Part shown: piece after piece, positions 1 to 10,400 of the stretch
How the letters are laid out: every line of letters begins with the position of its first letter
Numbering within the stretch: position 1 is the stretch's first letter
NCBI GenBank assembly: GCA_963663615.1
Contig: OY760517.1
Span: 2,170,001 to 2,234,000, forward strand
DNA length: 64,000 nt
DNA from: G963663615 sp963663615
Lineage (GTDB): Bacteria; Bacteroidota; Ignavibacteria; Ignavibacteriales; Melioribacteraceae
Reading direction: 5' to 3'
Position numbers and translations under genes: made by a program
Notes under the pieces: generated by a model
What the model was told of the DNA's origin: nothing
The model's input: only the letters and a program-made list of their open reading frames with translations
The model's database searches: none

Positions 1-897
1 AACCAATGCACCATATATAATACCTATAACCGCCAATACCGAAATTACCGGGGCATAGTAAACTGCTGCATCAGGAAATAGTGGTAAACAGAATCTGACT
101 AAACCATAAGTACCCATCTTAAGTAACACACCTGCAAGAATTACAGAACCCGGGGTTGGAGCCTCAACGTGAGCATCGGGCAACCAGGTATGAAACGGGA
201 ATAATGGTACTTTTATTGCAAAACTTACAAAAAACGCCAAGAACATCCACTTCTGTACATCCATACCAATGGTTGGAGCTAGCTTGTACAAAGTAATTAG
301 ATTAGTTGTAAATGTTCCTATATGATCACTTGCGTAAACAGCAAGCCAAATGATGGCAACAAGCATCAATAAACTTCCTGCCATGGTGTATATAAAAAAC
401 TTAACTGAAGCATAAATTCTTCTTTTACCACCCCAAACACCTATAATAAAGTACATCGGAATAAGCATTGCTTCCCAGAAAATGTAGAAAAGGAACAGAT
501 CAAGTGAAATGAAAACACCTATCATTCCGGCTTCCAGCATAAGCATAAAAAATGTAAACATCTTTACATTTTTAGTTATCGATGACCAACTTCCAATTAA
601 GGTAAGCGGAGTTAAAAATGTAGTTAATAACACAAGAAGTAATGATATACCGTCAACCCCAACATTATAACTAATCTTGAGGCTGCTAACCCACTGCATT
701 TGAAAAGTGTACTGGAATTCAGGATTTGAAGCATCGAACCCTGCATAAATAACCAGCGATAAAACAAATGCAACAAGTGCAAAAACAAGTCCTGTAATTT
801 TAACTACCGACTGGTGCTGCTCTTTAAGAAATAATATTACCAATGCACCGATTATTGGTAAAGCAGCCAAGTATGTTAATAATAAACTATTTTCCAT
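1..897 (-). CDS. nuoM: NADH-quinone oxidoreductase subunit M, partial (3' end outside window)
   Basis: Membrane-arm proton-pumping subunit of respiratory complex I, of the antiporter-like family shared with NuoL and NuoN. I translated 299 residues from the ATG at 897; the frame is still open at base 1, so about 200 C-terminal residues are missing. Visible family features are the glutamate in FWEAMLIPMY near residue 142 and the segment TWLPDAHVEAPTPGS near residues 230-245, both of which belong to the conserved proton channel. It follows the nuoL stop by three bases, so the two are co-transcribed. The gene is cut only by the window edge; nothing suggests a pseudogene. nuoN would be expected next, outside the window. 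Confidence 0.95.
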   Translation of the reverse strand, partial: MENSLLLTYLAALPIIGALVILFLKEQHQSVVKITGLVFALVAFVLSLVIYAGFDASNPEFQYTFQMQWVSSLKISYNVGVDGISLLLVLLTTFLTPLTLIGSWSSITKNVKMFTFFMLMLEAGMIGVFISLDLFLFYIFWEAMLIPMYFIIGVWGGKRRIYASVKFFIYTMAGSLLMLVAIIWLAVYASDHIGTFTTNLITLYKLAPTIGMDVQKWMFLAFFVSFAIKVPLFPFHTWLPDAHVEAPTPGSVILAGVLLKMGTYGLVRFCLPLFPDAAVYYAPVISVLAVIGIIYGALV

Positions 898-900
898 ATT

Positions 901-2841
901 TTATAAACTTAGTATTATCCAGAATAATATTATTGCAATTCCTGTTACCATGAACAAGGCATAAAACTGTGCAACACCGGTCTGTATTTTTTTAAGATTT
1001 TCAGAAAATACATTAACCAGTTTGGCAGCACCGTTCACAATTCCGTCAATTATTTTAACATCAGCAATATTCCAAAGAACCTTGCGTGATACTGAAACAA
1101 TAGGATTTACTACAGTAGCATCATATACTTCATCAACATAATATTTATTAAGAAGCAAAGTATAAACACCCTTAACACTGTTTTTAACTTTTTCAGCAAA
1201 CTTAAGTTTTTTGGTGTAAACTTTAACTGCAAAATAAATTGCCGCTAATGCCATTACAACAGAGGCAGCCATTAAAACAAGTTCGGTCGTATGAGAATGG
1301 TGGGCTGCATGCAGTTCCAAACGTTTTTCAGCCGCGGCAAAAACAGGCTGTAACCAGTGATGGAAGAAATTACCATGTTCACCGGAGAATATTTCCGGTA
1401 CACCTACAAATCCTCCCACAACAGACAAGAATGCCAATACCATCAATGGTAAAGTCATTACAGATGGAGATTCATGTGGATGTACATTACTGCCAAAACG
1501 TTCCTTACCAAAAAATGTAAGCGAAACAAGTCGGAACATGTAAAATGCAGTCATCATTGCCGTTACGGCACCAATTATCCAAAAGAAAATATTACCGTTA
1601 GCGAATGAATACCAAAGTATCTCGTCCTTACTGAAGAATCCTGAAAGTCCCGGGAACCCTGATATTGCAAATGCAGCGATAATAAAAGTAATATATGTTT
1701 TAGGCATATGTTTTTTAAGTCCACCATAATGGCGAATATCCTGTTCTTCATGCATACCATGAATTATAGAACCAGCACCAAGGAACAACAAAGCCTTAAA
1801 GAATGCATGAGTCATTAAATGGAAGATACCAGCCGAAAACGCACCTACACCCAAGGCAAGGAACATATATCCCAACTGCGAAACAGTTGAATAAGCAAGT
1901 ACTTTTTTAATATCGTTCTGAACCAAACCAACGGTAGCAGCAAAGAAAGCTGTTAACAGACCAACAACCGCAACAATTGTTAGCAATGTAGGTGCAGAAA
2001 CAAAGAATATGGCAGAACGGGCAACCATATAAACACCAGCTGTTACCATTGTAGCAGCATGTATTAATGCTGAGACAGGTGTAGGACCAGCCATCGCATC
2101 AGGAAGCCAAACAAATAGAGGTATTTGTGCCGATTTACCGGTAGCACCAATAAACAGGAACAGACCTATGAAAAAGTAGGTTGATTCCGGAATGCTTGTA
2201 TGCTGTGCCATGGCAAAAACTTCACCAAAATTAAGCGAATCAAATGTAAAGAAGATAAGGAACATACCCAGTAAAAATCCAAAGTCACCAATACGGTTAA
2301 CAATAAAAGCTTTTTTGGATGCTTGAGGCACAGTACCCTTTTCAAAATCCCTGTCGTACCAGAAACCAATCAACAAGTATGAGCATAACCCTACACCTTC
2401 CCAACCAAGGAAAAGAACAAGGAAGTTATCACCAAGTATAAGGTTCATCATGGCAAAGATAAACAGGTTGAGGTAAGCAAAGAACCTCCAGAACCCTTCA
2501 TCACCATGCATATATCCAATTGAGTAAACATGAATAAGGAAACCAACTCCGGTAACAACCAACGCCATTACAAGTGAAAGCTGATCAACAAGATAGCCAA
2601 ACTGAATATTTAACCCGGCAACATTTAGCCAGGTAAACAGTTCAACGGTATTGCTTCGCTCTGAAACCGGTAAACCAAGAGTTTCGATAAACGCAAGAAG
2701 AACTACGACAAATGAAAGTCCTACAGCACCACTACCGATAATACCGATTAGTTTTTCGTTTTTAATTTTTTTACCGAATATACCGTTAATTAAAAAGCCG
2801 GCTAAAGGTAAAAGTATAGTAAGGTAAATATAATCTATCAT
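901..2841 (-). CDS. nuoL: NADH-quinone oxidoreductase subunit L
   Basis: Terminal antiporter-like subunit of complex I, which couples quinone reduction to proton translocation across the inner membrane. The 646 residues match the usual NuoL length of about 610-680. Key residues are present: the glutamate in LGWEGVGLCSYL near residue 147, the lysine in GATGKSAQIPLFVWLPDAM near 237, and the lysine in HAFFKALLFLG near 349. A long C-terminal amphipathic and terminal transmembrane segment, specific to NuoL, follows. It lies between nuoK (6-base gap) and nuoM (3-base gap) in the run asnS-nuoJ-nuoK-nuoL-nuoM. Confidence 0.97.
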   Translation of the reverse strand: MIDYIYLTILLPLAGFLINGIFGKKIKNEKLIGIIGSGAVGLSFVVVLLAFIETLGLPVSERSNTVELFTWLNVAGLNIQFGYLVDQLSLVMALVVTGVGFLIHVYSIGYMHGDEGFWRFFAYLNLFIFAMMNLILGDNFLVLFLGWEGVGLCSYLLIGFWYDRDFEKGTVPQASKKAFIVNRIGDFGFLLGMFLIFFTFDSLNFGEVFAMAQHTSIPESTYFFIGLFLFIGATGKSAQIPLFVWLPDAMAGPTPVSALIHAATMVTAGVYMVARSAIFFVSAPTLLTIVAVVGLLTAFFAATVGLVQNDIKKVLAYSTVSQLGYMFLALGVGAFSAGIFHLMTHAFFKALLFLGAGSIIHGMHEEQDIRHYGGLKKHMPKTYITFIIAAFAISGFPGLSGFFSKDEILWYSFANGNIFFWIIGAVTAMMTAFYMFRLVSLTFFGKERFGSNVHPHESPSVMTLPLMVLAFLSVVGGFVGVPEIFSGEHGNFFHHWLQPVFAAAEKRLELHAAHHSHTTELVLMAASVVMALAAIYFAVKVYTKKLKFAEKVKNSVKGVYTLLLNKYYVDEVYDATVVNPIVSVSRKVLWNIADVKIIDGIVNGAAKLVNVFSENLKKIQTGVAQFYALFMVTGIAIILFWIILSL

Positions 2842-2847
2842 GAATAA

Positions 2848-3156
2848 TTACCACTTAAAGATATTAATCTCATCAATATTAACAGTTAATTTATTGCGAA
2901 AAATCGCAATAATAATTGCCAACCCTACAGCTGCTTCCGCCGCTGCAACAGTCATAACAAAAAACACAAAAATTTGACCCATTGCATTGCCAAGATATGA
3001 AGAAAAAGCAACAAGTGAGAGGTTAGCGGAATTGAGCATCAGCTCAACACACATAAAAACTACAATCGCATTTCTTCGGATAAGTACTCCTGCAACCCCA
3101 ACGGTAAACATAAAAGCACTTAGCACCAGATAATATTCTATTGGTATTGAATTCAT
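2848..3156 (-). CDS. nuoK: NADH-quinone oxidoreductase subunit K
   Basis: Small membrane subunit of complex I (102 residues, three transmembrane helices; homologue of mitochondrial ND4L). It begins with the typical IPIEYYLVLSAFMF helix. The second helix, IVVFMCVELMLNSANL, carries the conserved glutamate used in proton transfer, and a second glutamate lies in AAAEAAVGLAIIIAIF. Its start is 3 bases after the nuoJ stop and it is followed after 6 bases by nuoL. Length and order are those expected for a nuoJKLM segment. Confidence 0.96.
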   Translation of the reverse strand: MNSIPIEYYLVLSAFMFTVGVAGVLIRRNAIVVFMCVELMLNSANLSLVAFSSYLGNAMGQIFVFFVMTVAAAEAAVGLAIIIAIFRNKLTVNIDEINIFKW

Positions 3157-3159
3157 TTT

Positions 3160-3675
3160 CTATTCTGATTTCTTTTTAGCTAATATCATTGCACCCATTG
3201 TTGCAGCCAAAAGCAAAAATCCTGCTGCTTCAAAAGGAATTAAATAGTTTGTATAAAGCTCCCGACCAATATTCTGTACTTCGCCGGATTCAATACTTTT
3301 TACAGCATCCTGTACAGGCAACGCATTGCCAGATTTGAAGAAAATAATATATGCCAACTGTGCAAACACAACTCCTGCAAGCAAAATGGCAAAATATTTA
3401 AGTCCCTTCTTAATTGAAAGTATTTGCTCTTCCTTACCTGTATTAAGTAACATTATAACAAATAGGAAGAGTACCATTATAGCTCCGGCATATACAATAA
3501 CCTGTGCTACTGCAATAAACTGTGCATTTAGCAGAAGGTACAAGCCCGAAAGTGCAAAGAAATTAACAATCAAACTAAGTGCACTTAGAATCGGATTTTG
3601 TCTGGTTATCATAACAACAGCCGAAATAGCGGCAACTGCAGCCAGCACAACGAATAATATCAGTTCAATATTCAT
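3160..3675 (-). CDS. nuoJ: NADH-quinone oxidoreductase subunit J
   Basis: Membrane subunit of complex I (171 residues; ND6 homologue), with five predicted hydrophobic helices. The helix AQVIVYAGAIMVLFLFVIML is the conserved ND6 helix with the tyrosine-alanine-glycine pi-bulge. The last helix, AAGFLLLAATMGAMILAKKK, is typical of the family. Unusually, the gene immediately upstream is asnS, separated by two bases, where nuoI is usual. The nuoA-I genes are not in this window, so the complex I genes are split in this genome or rearranged at this junction. Confidence 0.94.
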   Translation of the reverse strand: MNIELILFVVLAAVAAISAVVMITRQNPILSALSLIVNFFALSGLYLLLNAQFIAVAQVIVYAGAIMVLFLFVIMLLNTGKEEQILSIKKGLKYFAILLAGVVFAQLAYIIFFKSGNALPVQDAVKSIESGEVQNIGRELYTNYLIPFEAAGFLLLAATMGAMILAKKKSE

Positions 3676-3677
3676 AT

Positions 3678-4976
3678 TTATGGTGTATTCCTGTAAATCA
3701 TTCTTGGAAACGGTATTGCTTCTCTAAGATGGTCAAGTCCGCATATCCATGAAACAGTTCTTTCAAGACCCAATCCAAAACCTGAATGTGGAACAGAACC
3801 GTATCTTCTAAGATCAAGATACCATTCAAAAAATTCCTGAGGTAGCTCATGCTGTTTAATTCTTTCAAGTAAAAGATCAAGATCATCTTCCCTCTGGCTA
3901 CCACCAATAATTTCGCCATAACCTTCAGGAGCAAGCACATCAACTGCAAGAGCAAGTTTTGGATCTTCAGGATCACGTTTCATGTAAAACGCTTTTACTT
4001 CAGCCGGATAACGATGAACCATTACCGGTCTGTCGTATTGCGAGGAAATAATTGTTTCATCAGCCGCACCGAGGTCATCACCCCAGGTAAACTCATGACC
4101 ATGTTTATGTAGAATTTCAACAGCTTCATTGTAAGAAACACGCGGGAAAGGACGCTTAATTGATTCAAGCTTTGTTATATCCCTTTCAAGAACTTCAAGA
4201 TCTTCCCTTCTGTCTTTAAGTACACTCTGAACAACATACTCAAGAAATTCCTCTGCAAGATCCATATCATCATCAAGATCAAAGAAAGCCATTTCAGGCT
4301 CAACCATCCAGAACTCGGTAAGGTGTCTTCTTGTTTTTGATTTTTCTGCACGGAATGTTGGACCAAAAGTATAAACTTTTCCAAGTGCCATGGCACCCGC
4401 TTCAGCATATAACTGACCCGACTGTGTTAAGTAAGCTTCACCAAGATCAAAATAAGGAGTAGCGAACAATGTTGAGGTACCTTCACAGGCATTTGGCGTA
4501 ATGATTGGAGGATCGAACAGAGTAAAGCCCCTATCATCGAAGAAGTCACGAATCGCTTTAACAATTCTGTGTCTTATTCGCATTATTGAAGCCTGTTTCT
4601 TGCTTCTAAGCCAAATATGACGATGATCCATCAAAAACTCGATGCCATGTTCTTTTGGTGTTATAGGATAGTTCTCAGATTTTGAAAGAAGCTTTAAGCC
4701 TTCAACAGCAATTTCAACACCGCCAAGTGCTCTTTCATTTTCTTTAACTGTACCAACAACTTCAAAAGAAGCTTCCTGGGTAAGTTCGTTTGTAAGTGCA
4801 AACAATTCCTCGGAAACATCGCCTTTAAATACAACACACTGCACAATGCCAGTTCCGTCACGGAACATCAGGAATCTTAGTTTTCCGCTTTTTCTCTTAT
4901 TGTAAAGCCAACCTTTTAATGTTACTTTTTCATCGATGTGACCTTTAAGATCACGTACATAAACTTCTGGTTTCAT
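3678..4976 (-). CDS. asnS: Asparagine--tRNA ligase
   Basis: Class IIb aminoacyl-tRNA synthetase that charges tRNA-Asn with asparagine in the cytoplasm. An N-terminal OB-fold anticodon-binding domain (about residues 15-100, with VTLKGWLYNKRKSGKLRFLM) is followed by the catalytic core. Motif 2 is FRAEKSKTRRHLTEFWMVEPE-like around residues 210-230. Motif 3 is GFGLGLERTVSWICGL near residue 400. The 432 residues are normal for a compact AsnRS, and the motif-2 region fits AsnRS better than AspRS because it lacks the large bacterial AspRS insertion. The stop lies two bases before nuoJ, suggesting shared transcription with the nuo genes. Confidence 0.95.
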   Translation of the reverse strand: MKPEVYVRDLKGHIDEKVTLKGWLYNKRKSGKLRFLMFRDGTGIVQCVVFKGDVSEELFALTNELTQEASFEVVGTVKENERALGGVEIAVEGLKLLSKSENYPITPKEHGIEFLMDHRHIWLRSKKQASIMRIRHRIVKAIRDFFDDRGFTLFDPPIITPNACEGTSTLFATPYFDLGEAYLTQSGQLYAEAGAMALGKVYTFGPTFRAEKSKTRRHLTEFWMVEPEMAFFDLDDDMDLAEEFLEYVVQSVLKDRREDLEVLERDITKLESIKRPFPRVSYNEAVEILHKHGHEFTWGDDLGAADETIISSQYDRPVMVHRYPAEVKAFYMKRDPEDPKLALAVDVLAPEGYGEIIGGSQREDDLDLLLERIKQHELPQEFFEWYLDLRRYGSVPHSGFGLGLERTVSWICGLDHLREAIPFPRMIYRNTP

Positions 4977-5219
4977 AATTTCTGGAATTAATTTTCAATT
5001 AACTTAAAACAATTTTTAAATATATGTACCAGTCTATTGAAAAGCAAAAAAATATTGCCATTACAATTGGTTAAAAGGTAAATCGTTTTATCAATTATTA
5101 TTCTTTTAGATTAGCAAAAATATAAATTTAGGAAATCAGATAAAAGCATTATTACTGCCAAGAGCAATAATAATTAATTATTTTTCGGTATAAAGCTTTG
5201 TTGTAACTCGCAGCTATTG

Positions 5220-6203
5220 TTAAACTTTTAATTTTTCAAGTAATGTTGAAAAATCTTCTGGCAGTTCCGAATCATAATAAACCTTCTCATTTGTAACAGG
5301 ATGTATAAAACCAAGTGTTTTTGCATGGAGTGCCTGCCTTTCCATTATTTTCAGCAAATTATTAACTCTTTGCTTCATTTTTGGTAACGTTGCTCCATAT
5401 GCAATTTTACGTCCGTTATAGGTTGGGTCCCCAAATATTGGATGGTTAATACTATTTAAATGAACCCTTATCTGGTGTGTTCTGCCAGTTTTAAGGTTTA
5501 GTTTTACGAGTGATGCAAATTCAAACTCGTCAATTACCTCATAAAGAGTATGGGCATATTTACCCCGCTCATCATCAACAGTCGTAAATATTTTGCGATC
5601 CTTGTTACTCCTGTCAATATTTTTTATAATCTCACCCTTTCTTTCCTTGAACAAGCCCCAGCACACCGCCCAGTAAGTTCTTTCAATAGTATGCTTTTCA
5701 AACTGTTTTGCAAGTTTGGCATGAGTATCTTCATCTTTAGCTACAACCAGTATTCCACTTGTTTCTTTATCAATACGATGCACAATACCAGGACGATCTG
5801 CCTCATTAAACTCGCTAAGGTTTTGCGTATGATGCAATAGTGCGTTAACCATAGTTCCAGTATAGTTACCATAAGCCGGATGCACTACCATACCGGGAGC
5901 TTTGTTAACAATTAGCAGATATTCATCTTCGTAAACTATATCAAGCGGAATATCTTCGGGATCTGCGTTTTCTGGTCTTGGACTAACAGGAATTGTTACA
6001 TCCACAACATCATCCGGATTAACTACATAATTTGGTTTAATAGTTTTACCGTTAACCAGCACATACTCGGCTTTAATTAACTTTTGTATCTTGTTACGTG
6101 ATGCGTTTTCGATGTGTGAGCAAAGGAACGTATCGATACGCTCCTTCTTTTTGCCGGGAGGTATATCAAACTTTAACTTCTTCTCGGTTATTATTTTCGC
6201 CAT
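5220..6203 (-). CDS. rluD: Pseudouridine synthase, RluA/RluD family
   Basis: Converts uridines to pseudouridines in rRNA; RluD-type enzymes act on helix 69 of 23S rRNA. An N-terminal S4 RNA-binding domain (about residues 20-75) precedes the catalytic domain. The motif HRIDKETSG puts the catalytic aspartate at residue 145. The family C-terminal segment, with LKTGRTHQIRVHL and HPIFGDPTY, is present. The 327 residues match RluD. The start overlaps the 3' end of lspA by 38 bases, so it is probably the last gene of the yggS-rluD operon. Exact target uridines cannot be told from sequence; an RluC/RluA-like role is possible. Confidence 0.92.
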   Translation of the reverse strand: MAKIITEKKLKFDIPPGKKKERIDTFLCSHIENASRNKIQKLIKAEYVLVNGKTIKPNYVVNPDDVVDVTIPVSPRPENADPEDIPLDIVYEDEYLLIVNKAPGMVVHPAYGNYTGTMVNALLHHTQNLSEFNEADRPGIVHRIDKETSGILVVAKDEDTHAKLAKQFEKHTIERTYWAVCWGLFKERKGEIIKNIDRSNKDRKIFTTVDDERGKYAHTLYEVIDEFEFASLVKLNLKTGRTHQIRVHLNSINHPIFGDPTYNGRKIAYGATLPKMKQRVNNLLKIMERQALHAKTLGFIHPVTNEKVYYDSELPEDFSTLLEKLKV

Positions 6204-6879
6204 TTACAGTTTCTTTTAACTCTTCATTATTTCCGGTTGTATCGTTGCCACTTTCAGTATCGTTAGCCTCTGCTTCAGAGATCTCTGGTTCTGAAGTGTC
6301 CTTAACTTCTTCGGTTAATTCATCTTCAACTTTTTCTTTTTTCTTATCTTCGCCCTGCACAAACAACAACAGAAATACACCAACAGTTACAGCTGAATCT
6401 GCTATATTAAAAATAGGCCAGCGTTCGTAAGTATGCCCCATAATGGTAAAATCGAAGAAATCAACATTCATAAAATCAACAACTTTACCATAGAACAATG
6501 GTGCATAGTCAAAAAACACACCATAAAACATTCTGTCAACCAAATTACCTACTGCACCAGCAAATATAAGAGCCAATGCAAATCTTAAGATGAATTTCTG
6601 CTTTCGTACCTTGTAAAGGTAAACTACCAGTCCAATGCTAGCAAAAAGCGAAAAAAGCGAAAGGAACAGCTTTGAATACTCACCAACATTAATACCAAAA
6701 GCCATCCCTGGATTTTCAACAAAAGTTAACTTAAAAAAATCACCAATTAAATTGATGCTCGATCCGTACCTCATTCCTTCAACATCAATTCCTAACCAGG
6801 ATATCGAAAAACCTTTTACCATAAGTTTCGAAACCTGGTCAGCAATTATAAGAAAGAGTGAAACAAATAATACTCTCAA
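6166..6879 (-). CDS. lspA: Lipoprotein signal peptidase (signal peptidase II) with acidic C-terminal tail
   Basis: Inner-membrane aspartyl protease that cleaves prolipoprotein signal peptides. The first ~175 residues are a normal LspA with four membrane helices. The catalytic aspartates appear as D135 in VVDFMNVDFF and D161 in FNIADSAVTVGV, and the conserved GNLVDR is at 111-116. Residues 177-237 form an added hydrophilic tail rich in Glu, Asp and Asn that is absent from standard LspA (about 160-170 residues). The start codon is TTG, preceded by an AGGACGGGA-like stretch; no in-frame ATG lies closer. The tail-coding part overlaps rluD by 38 bases. The many lipoproteins encoded in this window are likely substrates. 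Confidence 0.93.
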   Translation of the reverse strand: MRVLFVSLFLIIADQVSKLMVKGFSISWLGIDVEGMRYGSSINLIGDFFKLTFVENPGMAFGINVGEYSKLFLSLFSLFASIGLVVYLYKVRKQKFILRFALALIFAGAVGNLVDRMFYGVFFDYAPLFYGKVVDFMNVDFFDFTIMGHTYERWPIFNIADSAVTVGVFLLLFVQGEDKKKEKVEDELTEEVKDTSEPEISEAEANDTESGNDTTGNNEELKETVNGENNNREEVKV

Positions 6880-6893
6880 ATTTATTCCCGTCC

Positions 6894-7385
6894 TTATTTA
6901 GATTGCATTTGCTGCTTTATTTGCAAACAGTGTTGGGTATGCGGTACTGCCTTAAGTCTTTCAAGTGGAATCAAAGGACAAGTTGGACATAGATTCTGTG
7001 GTTCTTCAATGCACTCAGCACACAATCCATAAGTACCGTTCTCAATACGCTGTAAAGCATCCTCAAGATAACCAAGGAATTTATTTTCTCTCTGTGCCCA
7101 AAGGTACAGTTTTTCTCTTTCCTGTGCATCAGTACCCTGCTCAGCCATATGCAACGAGTAAGGAGAACTCTCATTTACATACTGACCTGTGGTTGGGTCC
7201 ATCATTTGATCCTTCAATGCCTGAAGCTGCTCAATAATTTCGTCACGCTTATCCATAATTATCTGTTTTACTTCAGATAATTCTTCCTGAGTGTAACTTG
7301 TTTTTTTTGAAGGAGATGTAGTTTTCGTACCTTTACCTGAACTCACCTTTTTCGCTTCATCTTTTATACTTTTCTTCGCAGCCAT
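6894..7385 (-). CDS. DksA/TraR-type zinc-finger transcription regulator
   Basis: Small protein (163 residues) of the DksA/TraR family, which binds RNA polymerase through its secondary channel and modulates transcription with ppGpp. A lysine/serine-rich N-terminus (1-30) is followed by a coiled-coil region (about 35-100) and a C-terminal C4 zinc finger with CAEC and CPTC pairs (about 118-135). The tail has an additional HCLQIKQQ sequence. The gene sits between ileS and lspA in the growth operon, a position in which a dksA-like gene is often found in this bacterial group. Whether it works as true DksA (with two acidic coiled-coil tip residues) is uncertain. Confidence 0.88.
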   Translation of the reverse strand: MAAKKSIKDEAKKVSSGKGTKTTSPSKKTSYTQEELSEVKQIIMDKRDEIIEQLQALKDQMMDPTTGQYVNESSPYSLHMAEQGTDAQEREKLYLWAQRENKFLGYLEDALQRIENGTYGLCAECIEEPQNLCPTCPLIPLERLKAVPHTQHCLQIKQQMQSK

Positions 7386-7403
7386 AATTCCTCCAAAAGG
7401 TTT

Positions 7404-10400
7404 CTATTTTTTTACTATAGTTATAGAACAATCATGTTCACCAATTTTCCAATCTTGCTCAAAGCCACCATCTGCTTTACCAGTACTTACTTCATCTGCA
7501 AGAGTTTCGGATTTTATGTACTCGGCATGTCTGCCTATATAAGAATTAACCTTTTCATTAGCAACATAAAAAATCCCGATTCTGTCAACAACGTCAAAGC
7601 CAGCATCCTTGCGCATATTCTGTACCCTATTAACAAATTCGCGGGCATGACCTTCGGCAACAAGTTCCTCTGTAAGCTCAGTATCTATTGCTACTGTTAC
7701 ACCTTCTTCAGTTTCAACAAGCCAGCCTTCAATCTCTGTGCTGATTATCTCAACATCTTCTTTAACCAGTTCAACTTCCTGATCGTTTACAGTAACATTT
7801 ACACTTCCTGCCTTTTCAAAATCCCTGATCTGTTCCTTGGTAAAATCCTTTATTACAGCTGCAAGAGCTTTCATTATTTTACCATACTTTGGACCCAGTA
7901 CTTTAAAGTTAGCTTTTGCTGATTTGTTAACTATACCGGAATCATCGTCAAGAATTTCGAGGTTTTTAATATTTACTTCTTCAAGTATAACATCCTGCAT
8001 ATCAAGAACATCATTTTTCTGGTCTTCACCAACAGCAACCATTATTTTATTTAACGGTTGACGAACCTTTAAGTTCGATTTGGCTCGCATTGCTCTTGAA
8101 AGATAAACCACTTTTTGTGCAGTCTGCATTTTAACTTCAAGTGCCTTGTCAACAAAAGTAACTTGCGGAAATTCTGCGAGATGCACTGATTCTGCTTTTT
8201 CCTTGCCAGTAGCATTATTAAGGTTCTGATAAAGCTCTTCGGCAAAGAACGGTGCAAAAGGTGCCGTAAGCTTGGCAACCGTCATTAAACATTCAAACAG
8301 TGTTTGATACGCAGAAAGCTTTGACTCATTCATTTCCGATTTCCAGAAACGCCTTCTGCTTCTTCTTACATACCAGTTCGATAAATGATCTATAGTGAAC
8401 GATGATAAAGCTCTCGCTGCTTTAGTTGGATCATAATTATCCATTAAAGATTTATACTCCTCAACAAGCGAATTTAGCTCAGAAATTATCCATCTATCTA
8501 TTTCCGGTCTTTCTTCGTAAGGTATCTCATCTTCCTTGTATTCAAATCCGTCAAGATTAGCATACATTGAGAAGAATGAATATGTATTAAGCAATGTACC
8601 AAAATATTTTCTTTGTACTTCCTGGATACCTTCTTCATCAAACAGGGTTGGTCTCCATGGTGGACTTGTAGTAATAAGGTACCATCTTGTAGCGTCTGCA
8701 CCATATTTGTCAAAAAGCATAAACGGATCAACCGCATTACCTTTTGATTTCGACATTTTCATGCCGTTTTTATCAAGTATAAGTTCATTTACAATCAGGT
8801 TCTTGTATGCTACTTTATCAAATAGCATTGTGCCAATTGCATGTAATGTATAAAACCATCCACGAGTTTGATCAATACCTTCACAAATAAAATCGGAAGG
8901 ATAACTCTGTTCAAATAATTCCTTATTTTCAAACGGATAATGATGCTGGGCAAATGGCATTGCTCCCGAATCAAACCAAACATCAATTAATTCAGGTGTA
9001 CGTTTGTAAAGTTTTCCATCCTTTTCAAACATAACATCATCAACAAATGGTTTGTGTAAATCAATTTCATCTTCAAGATCGGCAACGCTAATACGCTTTC
9101 CGTCTCTCTCAACAAAACCGCCTTTAAGCTCTTCAACACTACCAACAGCAAACATATCCTTACCATCTTCAGTAACCCAAATTGGTAAAGGAGTTGCCCA
9201 AAATCTATCTCGTGATAAAGCCCAGTCCTTGTTATCTTCAAGCCAGTTACCAAAACGACCTGTTCCAACTTCCTTGGGATTCCAGTTAATCGTTTTGTTC
9301 AGCTCAACCATACGGTCGGCAATGCTTGTTGTTCTAATAAACCATGATTCACGTGCATAGTAAATAACCGGTACATCATCAAATCTCCAGCTAAAAGGAT
9401 AGGAGTGAACAATTGTTTCTTTTCTGTACAACTGTTTCATCTCTTTAAGCTTTTTAATTATTTCAACATCAGCATCTTTAACAAACATGCCTGCCCAATC
9501 AGTAACTTCTTCGGTAAATTTACCACCACGGTCAACCGGCTGGAAAAACGGCATATCATATTTTTTACAAATTTCATAGTCATCAGCACCAAACGCCGGA
9601 GCAGTATGAACAATACCTGAGCCATCTTCGGTACTAACAAAATCAGCTTCAATTACATAGAAACCTGGCTTATCCGCCTTGCAATATTTGAATAACTGCT
9701 CGTATTTCTGACCGGCAAGTTCACTACCTTTATATTCTGCAACTACTTCATATTCCTGGGTAACAACTTCAAGGCGATCTTTCGCCAATATCATGTATTC
9801 ATCTTCAATTTTGATCTTAACGTAGGTTACGTCCGGACCAACGGCAAGTGCAACGTTTGAAATAAGCGTCCATGGTGTAGTTGTCCATACAAGGAAGTAG
9901 GTTGTACCATCTTTCGATATTTCCGAATCTTCAAGCTTGAACAACACATAAACCGATGGGTCTTTTGTGTCTTTATAACCCAAGGCAAGTTCGTGTGAAG
10001 AAAGTACGGTTTGTGAACGAGGGCACTGAGGCACAATTTTATAATCTTTATAAACAAGTCCCTTGTCGAACATAGTTTTTAAAGCCCACCAAACCGACTC
10101 AATATATTCGTTCGTACAAGTTACATAAGCTTCGTCAAGGTTAATCCAGTAGCCCATGCGGGTTGTCATCTGTTCCCACAGGTCTTTGTATGTAAAAACC
10201 GAATTACGACAGGCTTTATTATATTTGTCAACACCAAATTCAGGTATTTCTTTTTTATCCTTAATACCCAAAGCTTTTTCAACTTCAATTTCAACAGGCA
10301 GTCCGTGAGTATCCCAACCAGCTTTGCGGTATACTCTGTAACCCTGCATAGTTTTGTAGCGGCATACAAGGTCTTTTAACGAACGAGCCATTACATGGTG

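Noticed and set aside
5140..5185. Hairpin after rluD built on ATTATT/AATAAT
   Set aside because: Only A/T pairs and a broken stem, too weak to call a terminator.
7434..7922. 162-residue plus-strand open frame antisense to ileS
   Set aside because: Composition is that of a reverse-complement shadow of a well-supported gene, and it has no ribosome site.
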